Below, one piece after another: positions 1 to 6,518 of a stretch of 7,911 nucleotides of DNA; positions within the stretch are counted from its first letter, which is position 1, and every line of letters begins with the position of its first letter. The notes beneath the pieces were generated by a model. It was not told the DNA's origin, ran no database searches, and worked only from the letters and a program-made list of their open reading frames with translations. The position numbers were made by a program, and so were the translations under genes. Source of the DNA: Candidatus Scatomorpha stercoravium (GTDB taxonomy: Bacteria > Bacillota > Clostridia > Oscillospirales > Oscillospiraceae); contig DVKN01000210.1 of assembly GCA_018716005.1 (NCBI GenBank), positions 1-7,911 on the forward strand, read 5' to 3'.

Positions 1-299
1 TAGATATTGAAGCGGCGCAGGGCGGAGTCCAGCAGCCATTTCCCGCGTTTTTCGCCCAGCGGCGTACTCTCCGCGGCGTCCGCCTCGCTTTTGCGCTCGC
101 CGCGCAGCAGCTCGTCGCAGCTGACGCCGAAAATCTCCGCTATCGCCGGTATGAGCGCGAGCTCCGGCGCGCCCTCGCCGGTCTCCCAGCGGGAGACCGT
201 CTTGTCCGAGACGTGCAGGAGCGCCGCGAGGTCCTTCTGCGTCATGCCCTTCGCGCGTCTGAGCGCGGCGATGAAGGAGCCGATAGAGCGTTTATCCAT
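1..299 (-). CDS. Xre-family helix-turn-helix transcriptional regulator (3' end cut by window edge)
   Basis: The visible 99 residues begin with a classic Cro/C1-type DNA-binding domain (about residues 6-65). The recognition region reads MTQKDLAALLHVSDKTVSRW (residues 19-38), followed by ETGEGAPEL and a closing helix ending FGVSCDELLRGE. This is a sequence-specific DNA-binding module acting in the cytoplasm. After a charged linker (about 68-86) the chain continues KWLLDSALRRFNI and then reaches the window edge after two bases (TA) of the next codon. That codon could be Tyr or a stop. Similar regulators often carry membrane helices here, so a membrane-anchored C-terminal part is possible but unseen. 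The ATG is well supported: AGGAGG (308-313) lies 8 nt upstream. The gene has its own candidate promoter and follows polC on the same strand after a 115-bp gap, so it is probably an independent unit. Target genes are unknown. Confidence 0.88.
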   Translation of the reverse strand, partial: MDKRSIGSFIAALRRAKGMTQKDLAALLHVSDKTVSRWETGEGAPELALIPAIAEIFGVSCDELLRGERKSEADAAESTPLGEKRGKWLLDSALRRFNI

Positions 300-302
300 G
301 TG

Positions 303-323
303 TTTGCCCTCCTTTCGGGCAAA
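303..323 (-). repeat. Perfect 7-7-7 inverted repeat over the Xre gene's transcription start and RBS (candidate operator)
   Basis: On the minus strand TTTGCCC, a 7-nt spacer (GAAAGGA) and GGGCAAA form perfect 7-bp arms. The repeat begins directly at the downstream end of the predicted -10 box and stops 3 nt before the start codon. The Shine-Dalgarno AGGAGG straddles the spacer and the second arm. Because the predicted transcription start falls near the spacer, most of the first arm may not be transcribed. That favours a DNA operator over an RNA hairpin. Xre-type proteins commonly bind such dyads and repress their own genes, so autoregulation is a reasonable inference. If transcription started further upstream, the same repeat could instead fold in the mRNA and mask part of the RBS. 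Confidence 0.55.
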
Positions 324-351
324 TTCTAAGCTGCCGGGAGCGAAAAGTCCA
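323..351 (-). promoter_or_regulatory. Candidate sigma-A-type promoter for the Xre regulator gene
   Basis: On the minus strand the -35 element TGGACT (351-346, 4 of 6 matches to TTGACA) is followed by exactly 17 nt and the -10 element TAGAAT (328-323, 5 of 6 matches to TATAAT). Transcription would start near 315-317, giving a leader of under 20 nt that begins with or just before the ribosome binding site. Spacing and position between polC and the regulator fit well. The evidence is motif-based only. Confidence 0.5.
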
Positions 352-360
352 CCTATAATG

Positions 361-385
361 CCCGGAATCACTCTCGCGTTCCGGG
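361..385 (-). terminator. GC-rich hairpin just past polC, possible weak or factor-dependent terminator
   Basis: CCCGGAA, an 11-nt loop and TTCCGGG form a perfect 7-bp stem beginning 29 nt after the end of the polC stop codon, where an operon terminator would be expected. On the transcript it is followed by CAUUAUAGG rather than a run of U, so it is not a standard intrinsic terminator. It could act with Rho, stabilise the 3' end of the message, or have no function. Confidence 0.3.
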
Positions 386-414
386 AATCGGGCGGCGAGG
401 ACGTGCGCGCCTTA

Positions 415-3400
415 TCAGAAGAAGCTCATCTGGCTCTCGTCCGGCAGCGAGCTGAGCGCGCCGACGGCCTTGAGCTGCTCTATATGCGCCTGGCTGAGCT
501 TGGGGCAGGCCATGGAGAGCTCCTCGACGGAGATGAACTCGCGCCCTCCCTCTCTCGCGGCGGCAAGGTCGCGAGCGGCGGCCTCGCCGAGGCCGGAGAG
601 GCTGACGAAGGGCGGGCGGAGCTGCTTGTCGCCGACGACGAGGAACTTGCTCTCGTCGCTCTCGTAGAGGTCTATGGGCGCGAAGCTGAAGCCCCGGAGA
701 TAGAACTCGTAGACGGCCTCGAGCGTGGTGCGCAGGTCCTGCTCCTTGGCCGTGGCGTCGGATTTCGCGTCTATCTCGTTTATCTTGCGGCGGACGAAGT
801 CCTCGCCCTCTATCATGAGCGCGGCGTCGAAGGAATCCTTCTGGCTGCGGCGGTAGAAATAGGCGCTGTAGTATTGCAGCGGGTAGTGGACCTTGAAATA
901 CGCTATGCGGAAGGCCATCATGACGTAGGCGACGGCGTGGGCCTTCGGGAAGAGGTACTTTATCTTCTTGCAGGAGCCTATGTACCAGTCGGGCACGCCG
1001 TGGTCGCGCATCTCGTCCTCCGCGCCCTCCGGGAGGCCGCGGCCCTTGCGGACGGACTCCATTATCTTGAAGCTGCGCTTGGGCTCCATGCCCATCGAGA
1101 TAAGGTAGAGCATGATGTCGTCGCGGCAGCCTATGGTGTCGTTGACGCCGGCGGTGCCGGAGAGTATGAGCTCCTTGGCATTGCCGAGCCAGACGTCCGT
1201 GCCGTGGGAGAAGCCGGAGAGGCGCACGAGGGTGTCGAACTGCTCGGGCTTCGTGTCCACGAGCATCTGGCGCGTGAAGCCCGTGCCGAACTCGGGTATG
1301 CCTATCGTGCCGGTCTTCCCGATTATCGGGTCGTCGTCCGGGAGGCCGAGGGGCTCGGGCGTCCGGTATATGCGCCGCGTCTCGGGGTCGTCGAGGGGCA
1401 CGGTGCGCACGTCGACGCCGGTCATGTTCTGGAGCATCTTGAGCATGGTCGGGTCATCGTGCCCGAGCTCGTCGAGCTTCAGGAGGTTCGCCTCCATGCT
1501 GTGGTATTCAAAGTGCGTCGTGATTATCCCGCTGCCCGGGTCGTCGGCCGGGTGCTGCACGGGGCAGAAATCCTCGACCTCCATGTCCTGCGGTATTACG
1601 ACGAGGCCGCCGGGGTGCTGGCCGGTCGTGCGCTTTACGCCGACGAGGCCGGCGGCGAGGCGGCCCTCCTCGGCCTTGGAGAGCTTTATGCCGCGCTCCT
1701 CGGTGTACTTGAGGACGTAGCCGTAGGCCGTCTTCTCGGCCAGCGTGCCTATCGTGCCGGCGCGGAAGACGTGGTCGGAGCCGAAGAGCTCCTCCGTGTA
1801 CTTATGCGCCTTGGCCTGGTACTCGCCGGAGAAGTTGAGGTCTATATCCGGCACCTTGTCGCCGCCGAAGCCGAGGAAGGTCTCGAAGGGTATGTCGAAG
1901 CCCTCCTTGCGCATCTTCTCGCCGCATTCGGGGCAGTTTTTGTCCGGCATATCCGCGCCGCAGCCGCAGCCCTTGCCGCTCTCGAAGTCCGTATAGTGGC
2001 ATTTGGGGCAGACGTAGTGCGCGGGGAGCGAGTTCACCTCCGTGATGCCGGACATATACGCGACGAGGCTGGAGCCGACGCTGCCCCGGCTGCCGACGAG
2101 GTAGCCGTGGGCGTTCGAGTCCGCGACCAGCTTCTGGGCGGACATATATATGACGTCGTAGTGGCGCGAGAGGATGTCGTGCAGCTCCGTCTCGACGCGC
2201 TCGGTGACGATGGCGGGCGGGTTCTCGCCGTATATCTCGTGCATACGGCCGTAGACCAGGTCCTTGAGCTGGCCGTCGGAGTTCTCTATCTTCGGCGGGA
2301 AGAGCCCGTCGGGCAGGAGCTGTATCTCCTCGCACATATCCGCAATCGCGTTCGTGTTCGTCACAACGGCCTCGTAGGCCGTCTCCTCGCCGAGGTAGGC
2401 GAACTCCTCGAGCATCTCCGCCGTCGTGCGGAAATAGAGCGGGTTCGGCCTGTCGGCGTCGGAGAACTTCTTCGCCGCGAGCAGTATGCGGCGGTAAATC
2501 TCGTCGCGCGGGTCGAGGAAGTGCACGTCGCCCGTGGCGACAATGGGCCTGCCCAGCTCGCGCGCGAGCTTCACGACGCGGCGGTTCAGGCCGCGCAGGC
2601 CCTCGTCGTCGCGCACGGTGCCGTTCTCGACGAGGAAGCGGTTGTTCGCGAGGGGCATTATCTCGAAGTAGTCGTAGAAAGAGGCTATCTGCCGGAGCTC
2701 CTGCTCCTGGCGGCCGCGCAGCACGGCGTCGAAGACCTCGCCCGCCTCGCAGGCGGAGCCTATAAGCAGGCCCTCGCGGTGCTGCATGAGCAGGCTCTTG
2801 GGTATGACTGGGTTGCGCTGGTAGTGCTTGAGATAGCTCGCGGAGATGAGCTTATACAGGTTCTTGAGGCCGGTCTTATTGCGCACGAGTATGCTTATGT
2901 GCCTCACGCGGCTCTTCCCGCCGCCGGAGAGGCGGCTCATGACCTCGTTCACGTCGCTGAGCTTCTCCGCGCCCTGGTTGTGGAGCATGGGGATGAACTT
3001 CTCCATCATGCGCGCGACGACCTCGGCGTCGTCGAAGGCCCGGTGGTGGTTGAACTCGGGGAGGCCGAGGTGCTTCGAGACGATGTCGAGCTTGTGCCGC
3101 CGGAGCTCGGGCAGCAGGCGCTGCGCGAGGATGAGCGTGTCAATCACGACGGGCCGGAACTCTATGCCGTGGCGCTCGCAGGCGGCGGCCATGAAGCCGG
3201 TGTCGAAGGCGGCGTTGTGCGCGATTATGGGCCTGCCGCCGCAGAAATCGAGGAAGGCGCGCATGGCCTCGGCCTCGCCGGGCGCGCCGGCGACGTCGCT
3301 GTCCTTTATGCCGGTGAGCTCGGTGATGTTCGCGGGGATGTGCATCCCCGGGTCGACGAAGGTGGAGAAGGTCTCGAGCACCTTCCCGCCCGTGAAGCGC

Positions 3401-4377
3401 ACCGCGCCTATCTCGGTGAGCCTGTCCGCCGCGGCGGAGAGGCCGGTCGTCTCCACGTCGAAGGCGATGAACTCCGCGTCGAGCGGCAGCTCGCTCTCGC
3501 CGCGCACGGCGGCGCCGGAGTCCACGTCGTTCACATAGTAGCCCTCGAGGCCGTAGATTATCTTCACGCCGTGCTTCTTCCCCGCCTTGCTCATCTCGGG
3601 GTAGGACTGCGCCGTGCCGTGGTCGGTGACCGCGACGGCCTTCATGCCCCAGGCGGCGGCGCGCTCGACCACCTTGTCGGGGTCGGGCAGGGCGTCGAGG
3701 GTGGAGTAGCGCGTGTGCAGATGGAGCTCGACGCGCCGCCCCTCGCCCGCGAATTCCTCCGGGCGCAGCTCCATCGCGGAGGCGGCTATGGTCATGGGCT
3801 CTATGACCATGTCGTTATAGAACTTGTCGAAGTCCACGCGGCCGCGCACGACGACGCACATGCCGGGCTTAATCTTCCCGGCGATGGAAGCGTCCTCGCC
3901 GCGGGCGATGAACTTGTTGACGCGCACGGAGCCGGTGTAATCCGTCATGTCGAAGCTGAGGATGGTGGCCCCGCGCTTTTGTATCTCGCGGTTGTTGACG
4001 GCGAAAACCTCGCCCTTGACCGTGACGAAGCCGCTCTCGAGCGTGACCGAGCTCATGTCGACGGGCTCGTCCCCCTTGCGCAGGGGCTTGCCGTATAGGA
4101 GCTTTCCGTCCTTCTGCACGGGCTTCGCCTGCTGGGAGACGGGCTTCGGGCACTCGGCGTTTATCGTAACGCGCAGGAGGCCGTACTGCGCGCGCAGCAA
4201 GCTCTCGAGCGCGCTTATCTCCGCCGGGGCGACGGGCTTTGTGAACTTCGCGTCCACCGTCATGGCCAGCTCGGCCTCGGAGATATTTACGGACTCGACC
4301 TCGGCGCTCTCGAGGCCGCCCGCGCTCTCGCGCAGGGGCTCGCAGCCGGGGAAGATGGTCAGGAAGGCGACGCTCAC
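415..4377 (-). CDS. polC: DNA polymerase III alpha subunit, PolC type
   Basis: Replicative polymerase of low-GC-type Gram-positives with built-in proofreading, 1320 residues. Order: short N-terminal region (1-110), OB fold (about 112-200), first half of the PHP domain (HLHT 219-222, TDHG 251-254), and an inserted DEDDh 3'-5' exonuclease (about 300-465; D307/E309, H387-N388 with D392, H445 with D450). The PHP domain then resumes (GDVHF 616-620). Next come the palm (GSRGSVGSS 762-770), a zinc module (C790, C793, C815, C818) and the catalytic aspartates D844/D846 in PDIDLNFSGEYQ and D969 in LKLDELGHDDPT. TTGQHPGG (917-924) and KAHAVAY (1145-1151) are also typical. The last residues, QMSFF, resemble the C-terminal beta-clamp-binding motif (QLSLF in Bacillus). 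All catalytic residues are present. The start is GTG with GAGG 7 nt upstream. It overlaps the ispG stop by 4 nt (GTGA), so translational coupling is likely. The gene ends in tandem stops (TGA TAA). It is about 117 residues shorter than the 1437-residue Bacillus subtilis protein, and the loss lies before the exonuclease. Confidence 0.98.
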   Translation of the reverse strand: MSVAFLTIFPGCEPLRESAGGLESAEVESVNISEAELAMTVDAKFTKPVAPAEISALESLLRAQYGLLRVTINAECPKPVSQQAKPVQKDGKLLYGKPLRKGDEPVDMSSVTLESGFVTVKGEVFAVNNREIQKRGATILSFDMTDYTGSVRVNKFIARGEDASIAGKIKPGMCVVVRGRVDFDKFYNDMVIEPMTIAASAMELRPEEFAGEGRRVELHLHTRYSTLDALPDPDKVVERAAAWGMKAVAVTDHGTAQSYPEMSKAGKKHGVKIIYGLEGYYVNDVDSGAAVRGESELPLDAEFIAFDVETTGLSAAADRLTEIGAVRFTGGKVLETFSTFVDPGMHIPANITELTGIKDSDVAGAPGEAEAMRAFLDFCGGRPIIAHNAAFDTGFMAAACERHGIEFRPVVIDTLILAQRLLPELRRHKLDIVSKHLGLPEFNHHRAFDDAEVVARMMEKFIPMLHNQGAEKLSDVNEVMSRLSGGGKSRVRHISILVRNKTGLKNLYKLISASYLKHYQRNPVIPKSLLMQHREGLLIGSACEAGEVFDAVLRGRQEQELRQIASFYDYFEIMPLANNRFLVENGTVRDDEGLRGLNRRVVKLARELGRPIVATGDVHFLDPRDEIYRRILLAAKKFSDADRPNPLYFRTTAEMLEEFAYLGEETAYEAVVTNTNAIADMCEEIQLLPDGLFPPKIENSDGQLKDLVYGRMHEIYGENPPAIVTERVETELHDILSRHYDVIYMSAQKLVADSNAHGYLVGSRGSVGSSLVAYMSGITEVNSLPAHYVCPKCHYTDFESGKGCGCGADMPDKNCPECGEKMRKEGFDIPFETFLGFGGDKVPDIDLNFSGEYQAKAHKYTEELFGSDHVFRAGTIGTLAEKTAYGYVLKYTEERGIKLSKAEEGRLAAGLVGVKRTTGQHPGGLVVIPQDMEVEDFCPVQHPADDPGSGIITTHFEYHSMEANLLKLDELGHDDPTMLKMLQNMTGVDVRTVPLDDPETRRIYRTPEPLGLPDDDPIIGKTGTIGIPEFGTGFTRQMLVDTKPEQFDTLVRLSGFSHGTDVWLGNAKELILSGTAGVNDTIGCRDDIMLYLISMGMEPKRSFKIMESVRKGRGLPEGAEDEMRDHGVPDWYIGSCKKIKYLFPKAHAVAYVMMAFRIAYFKVHYPLQYYSAYFYRRSQKDSFDAALMIEGEDFVRRKINEIDAKSDATAKEQDLRTTLEAVYEFYLRGFSFAPIDLYESDESKFLVVGDKQLRPPFVSLSGLGEAAARDLAAAREGGREFISVEELSMACPKLSQAHIEQLKAVGALSSLPDESQMSFF

Positions 4378-5438
4378 TTGCCCACCTCGCTCTCGATGAG
4401 CTCGAGAAGCGCCGCGCAGAGCCCCTCCTCGGGCACCTTGCGCACGATCTCGCCCTTCTTGAAGAGCAGGCCGCAGCCGCGCCCGCCCGCGACGCCGTAG
4501 TCGGCCTCGCGCGCCTCGCCGGGCCCGTTCACGACGCAGCCCATGACGGCGACTGTGATGTCCGCCTCTATGTTCTGCAGCGCGGCCTCGACCTCGTTCG
4601 CGAGGGAGATGAGGTCTATCTCCGTGCGGCCGCAGGTCGGGCAGCTCACGAGGCGCACGCCGCCGCGCCTGAGGCCGGCGGCCTTGAGTATGGCGATGCC
4701 CGCGCGCACCTCCTCGACGGGGTCGGCCGTGAGCGAGACGCGGATGGTGTCGCCTATCCCCTCCATCAGCAGCGCGCCGATGCCGACGGCGGAGCGTACG
4801 ACGCCGTTATAGGGCGTGCCCGTCTCGGTCACGCCGAGGTGCAGCGGATAGGGAAAGCGCTCCGCCGCGAGGCGGTAGGCCGCGACAGTGAGCGGCACGG
4901 AGCTGCTCTTGAGCGAGAGGCAGATATCGTCGAAGCCGCAGTCGTTGAGCAGCTTCACGTGCCCGGCCGCGCTCTCGACAATGGCCTCGGCCGTGGGATG
5001 GCCGTACTTCTCGAGGAGCGGCTTTTCGAGGCTGCCGGAGTTCACGCCTATGCGTATCGGGATATTATGTAGACTGCAAGCCTTCGCCACCGCGGCGACG
5101 CGCTCGTGCGAGCCTATGTTGCCGGGGTTAATGCGTATCTTGTCTATGCCCCTCTCGGCGCACTCGAGCGCGAGGCGGTAGTCGAAGTGTATGTCCGCTA
5201 CCAGGGGCAGGTCGGGAAATGCCTCCTTTATGTCGGAAATCGCCCTCGCGGACTCCATATCCGGCACGGCGAGGCGGACTATGTCGCAGCCGGCGGCGCG
5301 CAGCGCCCTTATCTGCCCCGTCACGCGGGGCAGGTCCCAGGTGTGCACATTGCACATCGACTGCACTGAAACGGCGGCGCCCCCGCCTATGGGGACGCCT
5401 CCGGCGACTATTCTTTTCGTTGTCTCTCTCGTATTCAC
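4374..5438 (-). CDS. ispG: 4-hydroxy-3-methylbut-2-en-1-yl diphosphate synthase (IspG/GcpE)
   Basis: Penultimate step of the MEP isoprenoid pathway: a cytoplasmic [4Fe-4S] enzyme that reductively opens methylerythritol cyclodiphosphate to HMBPP. At 354 residues it has normal length for the compact bacterial form. The N-terminal TIM-barrel part shows GCDIVRLAVPD (50-60), VADIHFDYRLA (70-80), KIRINPGNIGS (100-110), IPIRIGVNSGSLEK (126-139) and EGIGDTIRVSLTADPVEE (226-243). The C-terminal cluster domain has CPTC (C266, C269) and GCVVNGPGEA (C301, E308), matching the three cysteines and one glutamate that hold the cluster. The usual SMTNT-type segment near residue 27 reads SMCNVHT here. Start is GTG with GAGG 8 nt upstream. 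The gene follows rseP by 24 nt and overlaps polC by 4 nt. Its isoleucine codons are mostly ATA (15 of 27 by hand count). Confidence 0.97.
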   Translation of the reverse strand: MNTRETTKRIVAGGVPIGGGAAVSVQSMCNVHTWDLPRVTGQIRALRAAGCDIVRLAVPDMESARAISDIKEAFPDLPLVADIHFDYRLALECAERGIDKIRINPGNIGSHERVAAVAKACSLHNIPIRIGVNSGSLEKPLLEKYGHPTAEAIVESAAGHVKLLNDCGFDDICLSLKSSSVPLTVAAYRLAAERFPYPLHLGVTETGTPYNGVVRSAVGIGALLMEGIGDTIRVSLTADPVEEVRAGIAILKAAGLRRGGVRLVSCPTCGRTEIDLISLANEVEAALQNIEADITVAVMGCVVNGPGEAREADYGVAGGRGCGLLFKKGEIVRKVPEEGLCAALLELIESEVGK

Positions 5439-5462
5439 GCTATCAGCCTCTATATAATTATG

Positions 5463-6518
5463 TCAACTAATCAGCCTTGCGATATCGTTATACATTATGA
5501 CCGCCATGAAGCCGAGCATCAGCACCATGCCGGCCGCGTGGACGTAGCCCTCGTACCTCGCGGGGATGCGGCGGCGGGACACGAGAGCGACGGCGCCGTT
5601 GAGCAGCACGAAGAATACGCGCCCGCCGTCCAGCGCGGGGATAGGCAGCATATTCATGACCGCGAGGTTCACGGCGATGAAGGCCACGAGGTAGCCCACG
5701 TCCATGAGCGCCACGCCCCAGCCCTCATTCTCGGCGGTCTCGCTGCCGACGTCGTTTATCATGTCGACTATGCCGACGACGCCGGCCATATCGTCGAGGC
5801 CGACGAGGCCGCTCACGAGGTCGGAGAGCGCGAGCCAGACCTGCCTCACGAAGTCTATCGTCGTATACCAGGAGTATTTTATGACGTTCCCGAAGCTCGC
5901 GGGCACGACCTTATTCGTAAAGCCGTACTTCATCGAGCCGTCGGGCTGCTCCCAGGGCACGAAGCGGAAGTTCTCGAGCTCGACCTTTTCGCCGTCGCGA
6001 ATGACGACGATGTCGTGCTCCTCGCTCGCGCTGCGCGAGAGGTACAGCGTGACGTTGCCGCTGAAATAGGTGCGGTGCCCGTCGACGGAGTAGAACTCGT
6101 CGCCCACCTGGAGGCCGTCGGGGCCCTCGTAGGGGCTGTTCTCCGCGAAGGAGGCGATGATGGTCGAGTTGAAGCCCGCCGCCTGCGCGAAAATCACGAG
6201 CACGAGCGCGAGGCCGAGCAGGAAGTTCATGAGGCTGCCGGCGCAGAGGATGATTATGCGCTTCCAGGCCGGCTGCTTCGTGAAGCATCTCGGGTCGTCC
6301 GTCTCCTCGTCCTCCCCCTCCATGGCGCAGTAGCCGCCGATAGGCAGGCAGCGCAGGGCGTAGAGCGTCTCGCCCTTCTGCTTCTTCCAGACGGCCGGTC
6401 CCATGCCTATGGAGAACTCGTTGACCTTTACGCCGAGGCTCTTGGCCGCCGCGAAGTGGCCGAACTCGTGTATGCCGACGAGGATGCCGAAGGCTATGAT
6501 AGCGATGACAATGAACAT
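5463..6518 (-). CDS. rseP: RIP metalloprotease RseP/RasP (site-2 protease, M50 family)
   Basis: Intramembrane zinc protease that makes the second cut in regulated intramembrane proteolysis. The Bacillus homologue RasP cuts anti-sigma factor RsiW and cell-division protein FtsL. The first membrane helix (about 2-23) carries the zinc motif HEFGH (17-21, with E18 catalytic). The third ligand is in NMLPIPALDGGR (289-300, D297). Other helices are predicted near 87-112, 268-290 and 323-345. A periplasm-equivalent PDZ domain lies at about 115-190 (ENSPYEGPDGLQVGDEF). The length of 351 residues fits the one-PDZ Gram-positive form rather than the two-PDZ Escherichia coli form (about 450). ATG is reached through a TGATG junction in which the dxr stop shares one base with the rseP start. 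AAAGGAG (6530-6536) lies 11 nt upstream, slightly long, so coupling to dxr translation may help initiation. Substrates cannot be told from the window. Confidence 0.96.
   Translation of the reverse strand: MFIVIAIIAFGILVGIHEFGHFAAAKSLGVKVNEFSIGMGPAVWKKQKGETLYALRCLPIGGYCAMEGEDEETDDPRCFTKQPAWKRIIILCAGSLMNFLLGLALVLVIFAQAAGFNSTIIASFAENSPYEGPDGLQVGDEFYSVDGHRTYFSGNVTLYLSRSASEEHDIVVIRDGEKVELENFRFVPWEQPDGSMKYGFTNKVVPASFGNVIKYSWYTTIDFVRQVWLALSDLVSGLVGLDDMAGVVGIVDMINDVGSETAENEGWGVALMDVGYLVAFIAVNLAVMNMLPIPALDGGRVFFVLLNGAVALVSRRRIPARYEGYVHAAGMVLMLGFMAVIMYNDIARLIS

Noticed and set aside
354..359. Perfect TATAAT on the plus strand
   Set aside because: No -35 element lies 16-18 nt upstream, and nothing on the plus strand downstream is a believable gene. 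On the minus strand this spot falls between the hairpin and the regulator's -35 box.
1802..2335. Minus-strand open frame of 177 codons inside polC
   Set aside because: It is an out-of-frame reading of polC's palm and zinc region, Arg/Pro-rich with no motif; the polC frame is intact across it.
3333..3350. Palindrome CGGGGATG-TG-CATCCCCG inside polC
   Set aside because: It lies within the exonuclease coding sequence (PGMHIPA) with only a 2-nt centre, no repeats nearby and no promoter context. Chance plus codon choice is enough.
7..4098. Very long plus-strand open frame opposite polC (and similar plus-strand frames opposite rseP and dxr)
   Set aside because: It is codon-aligned with polC on the other strand and stays open because polC lacks TTA, CTA and TCA. 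Its translation is low-complexity (rich in E, A, L, V, H) with no recognisable domain, while the minus strand carries complete conserved motifs.
5438..5466. Consensus -35 TTGACA on the minus strand at the rseP stop codon, a possible ispG promoter
   Set aside because: At 17 nt spacing the -10 position reads ATAGCG and at 18 nt TAGCGT, both poor and running into the ispG start codon itself.
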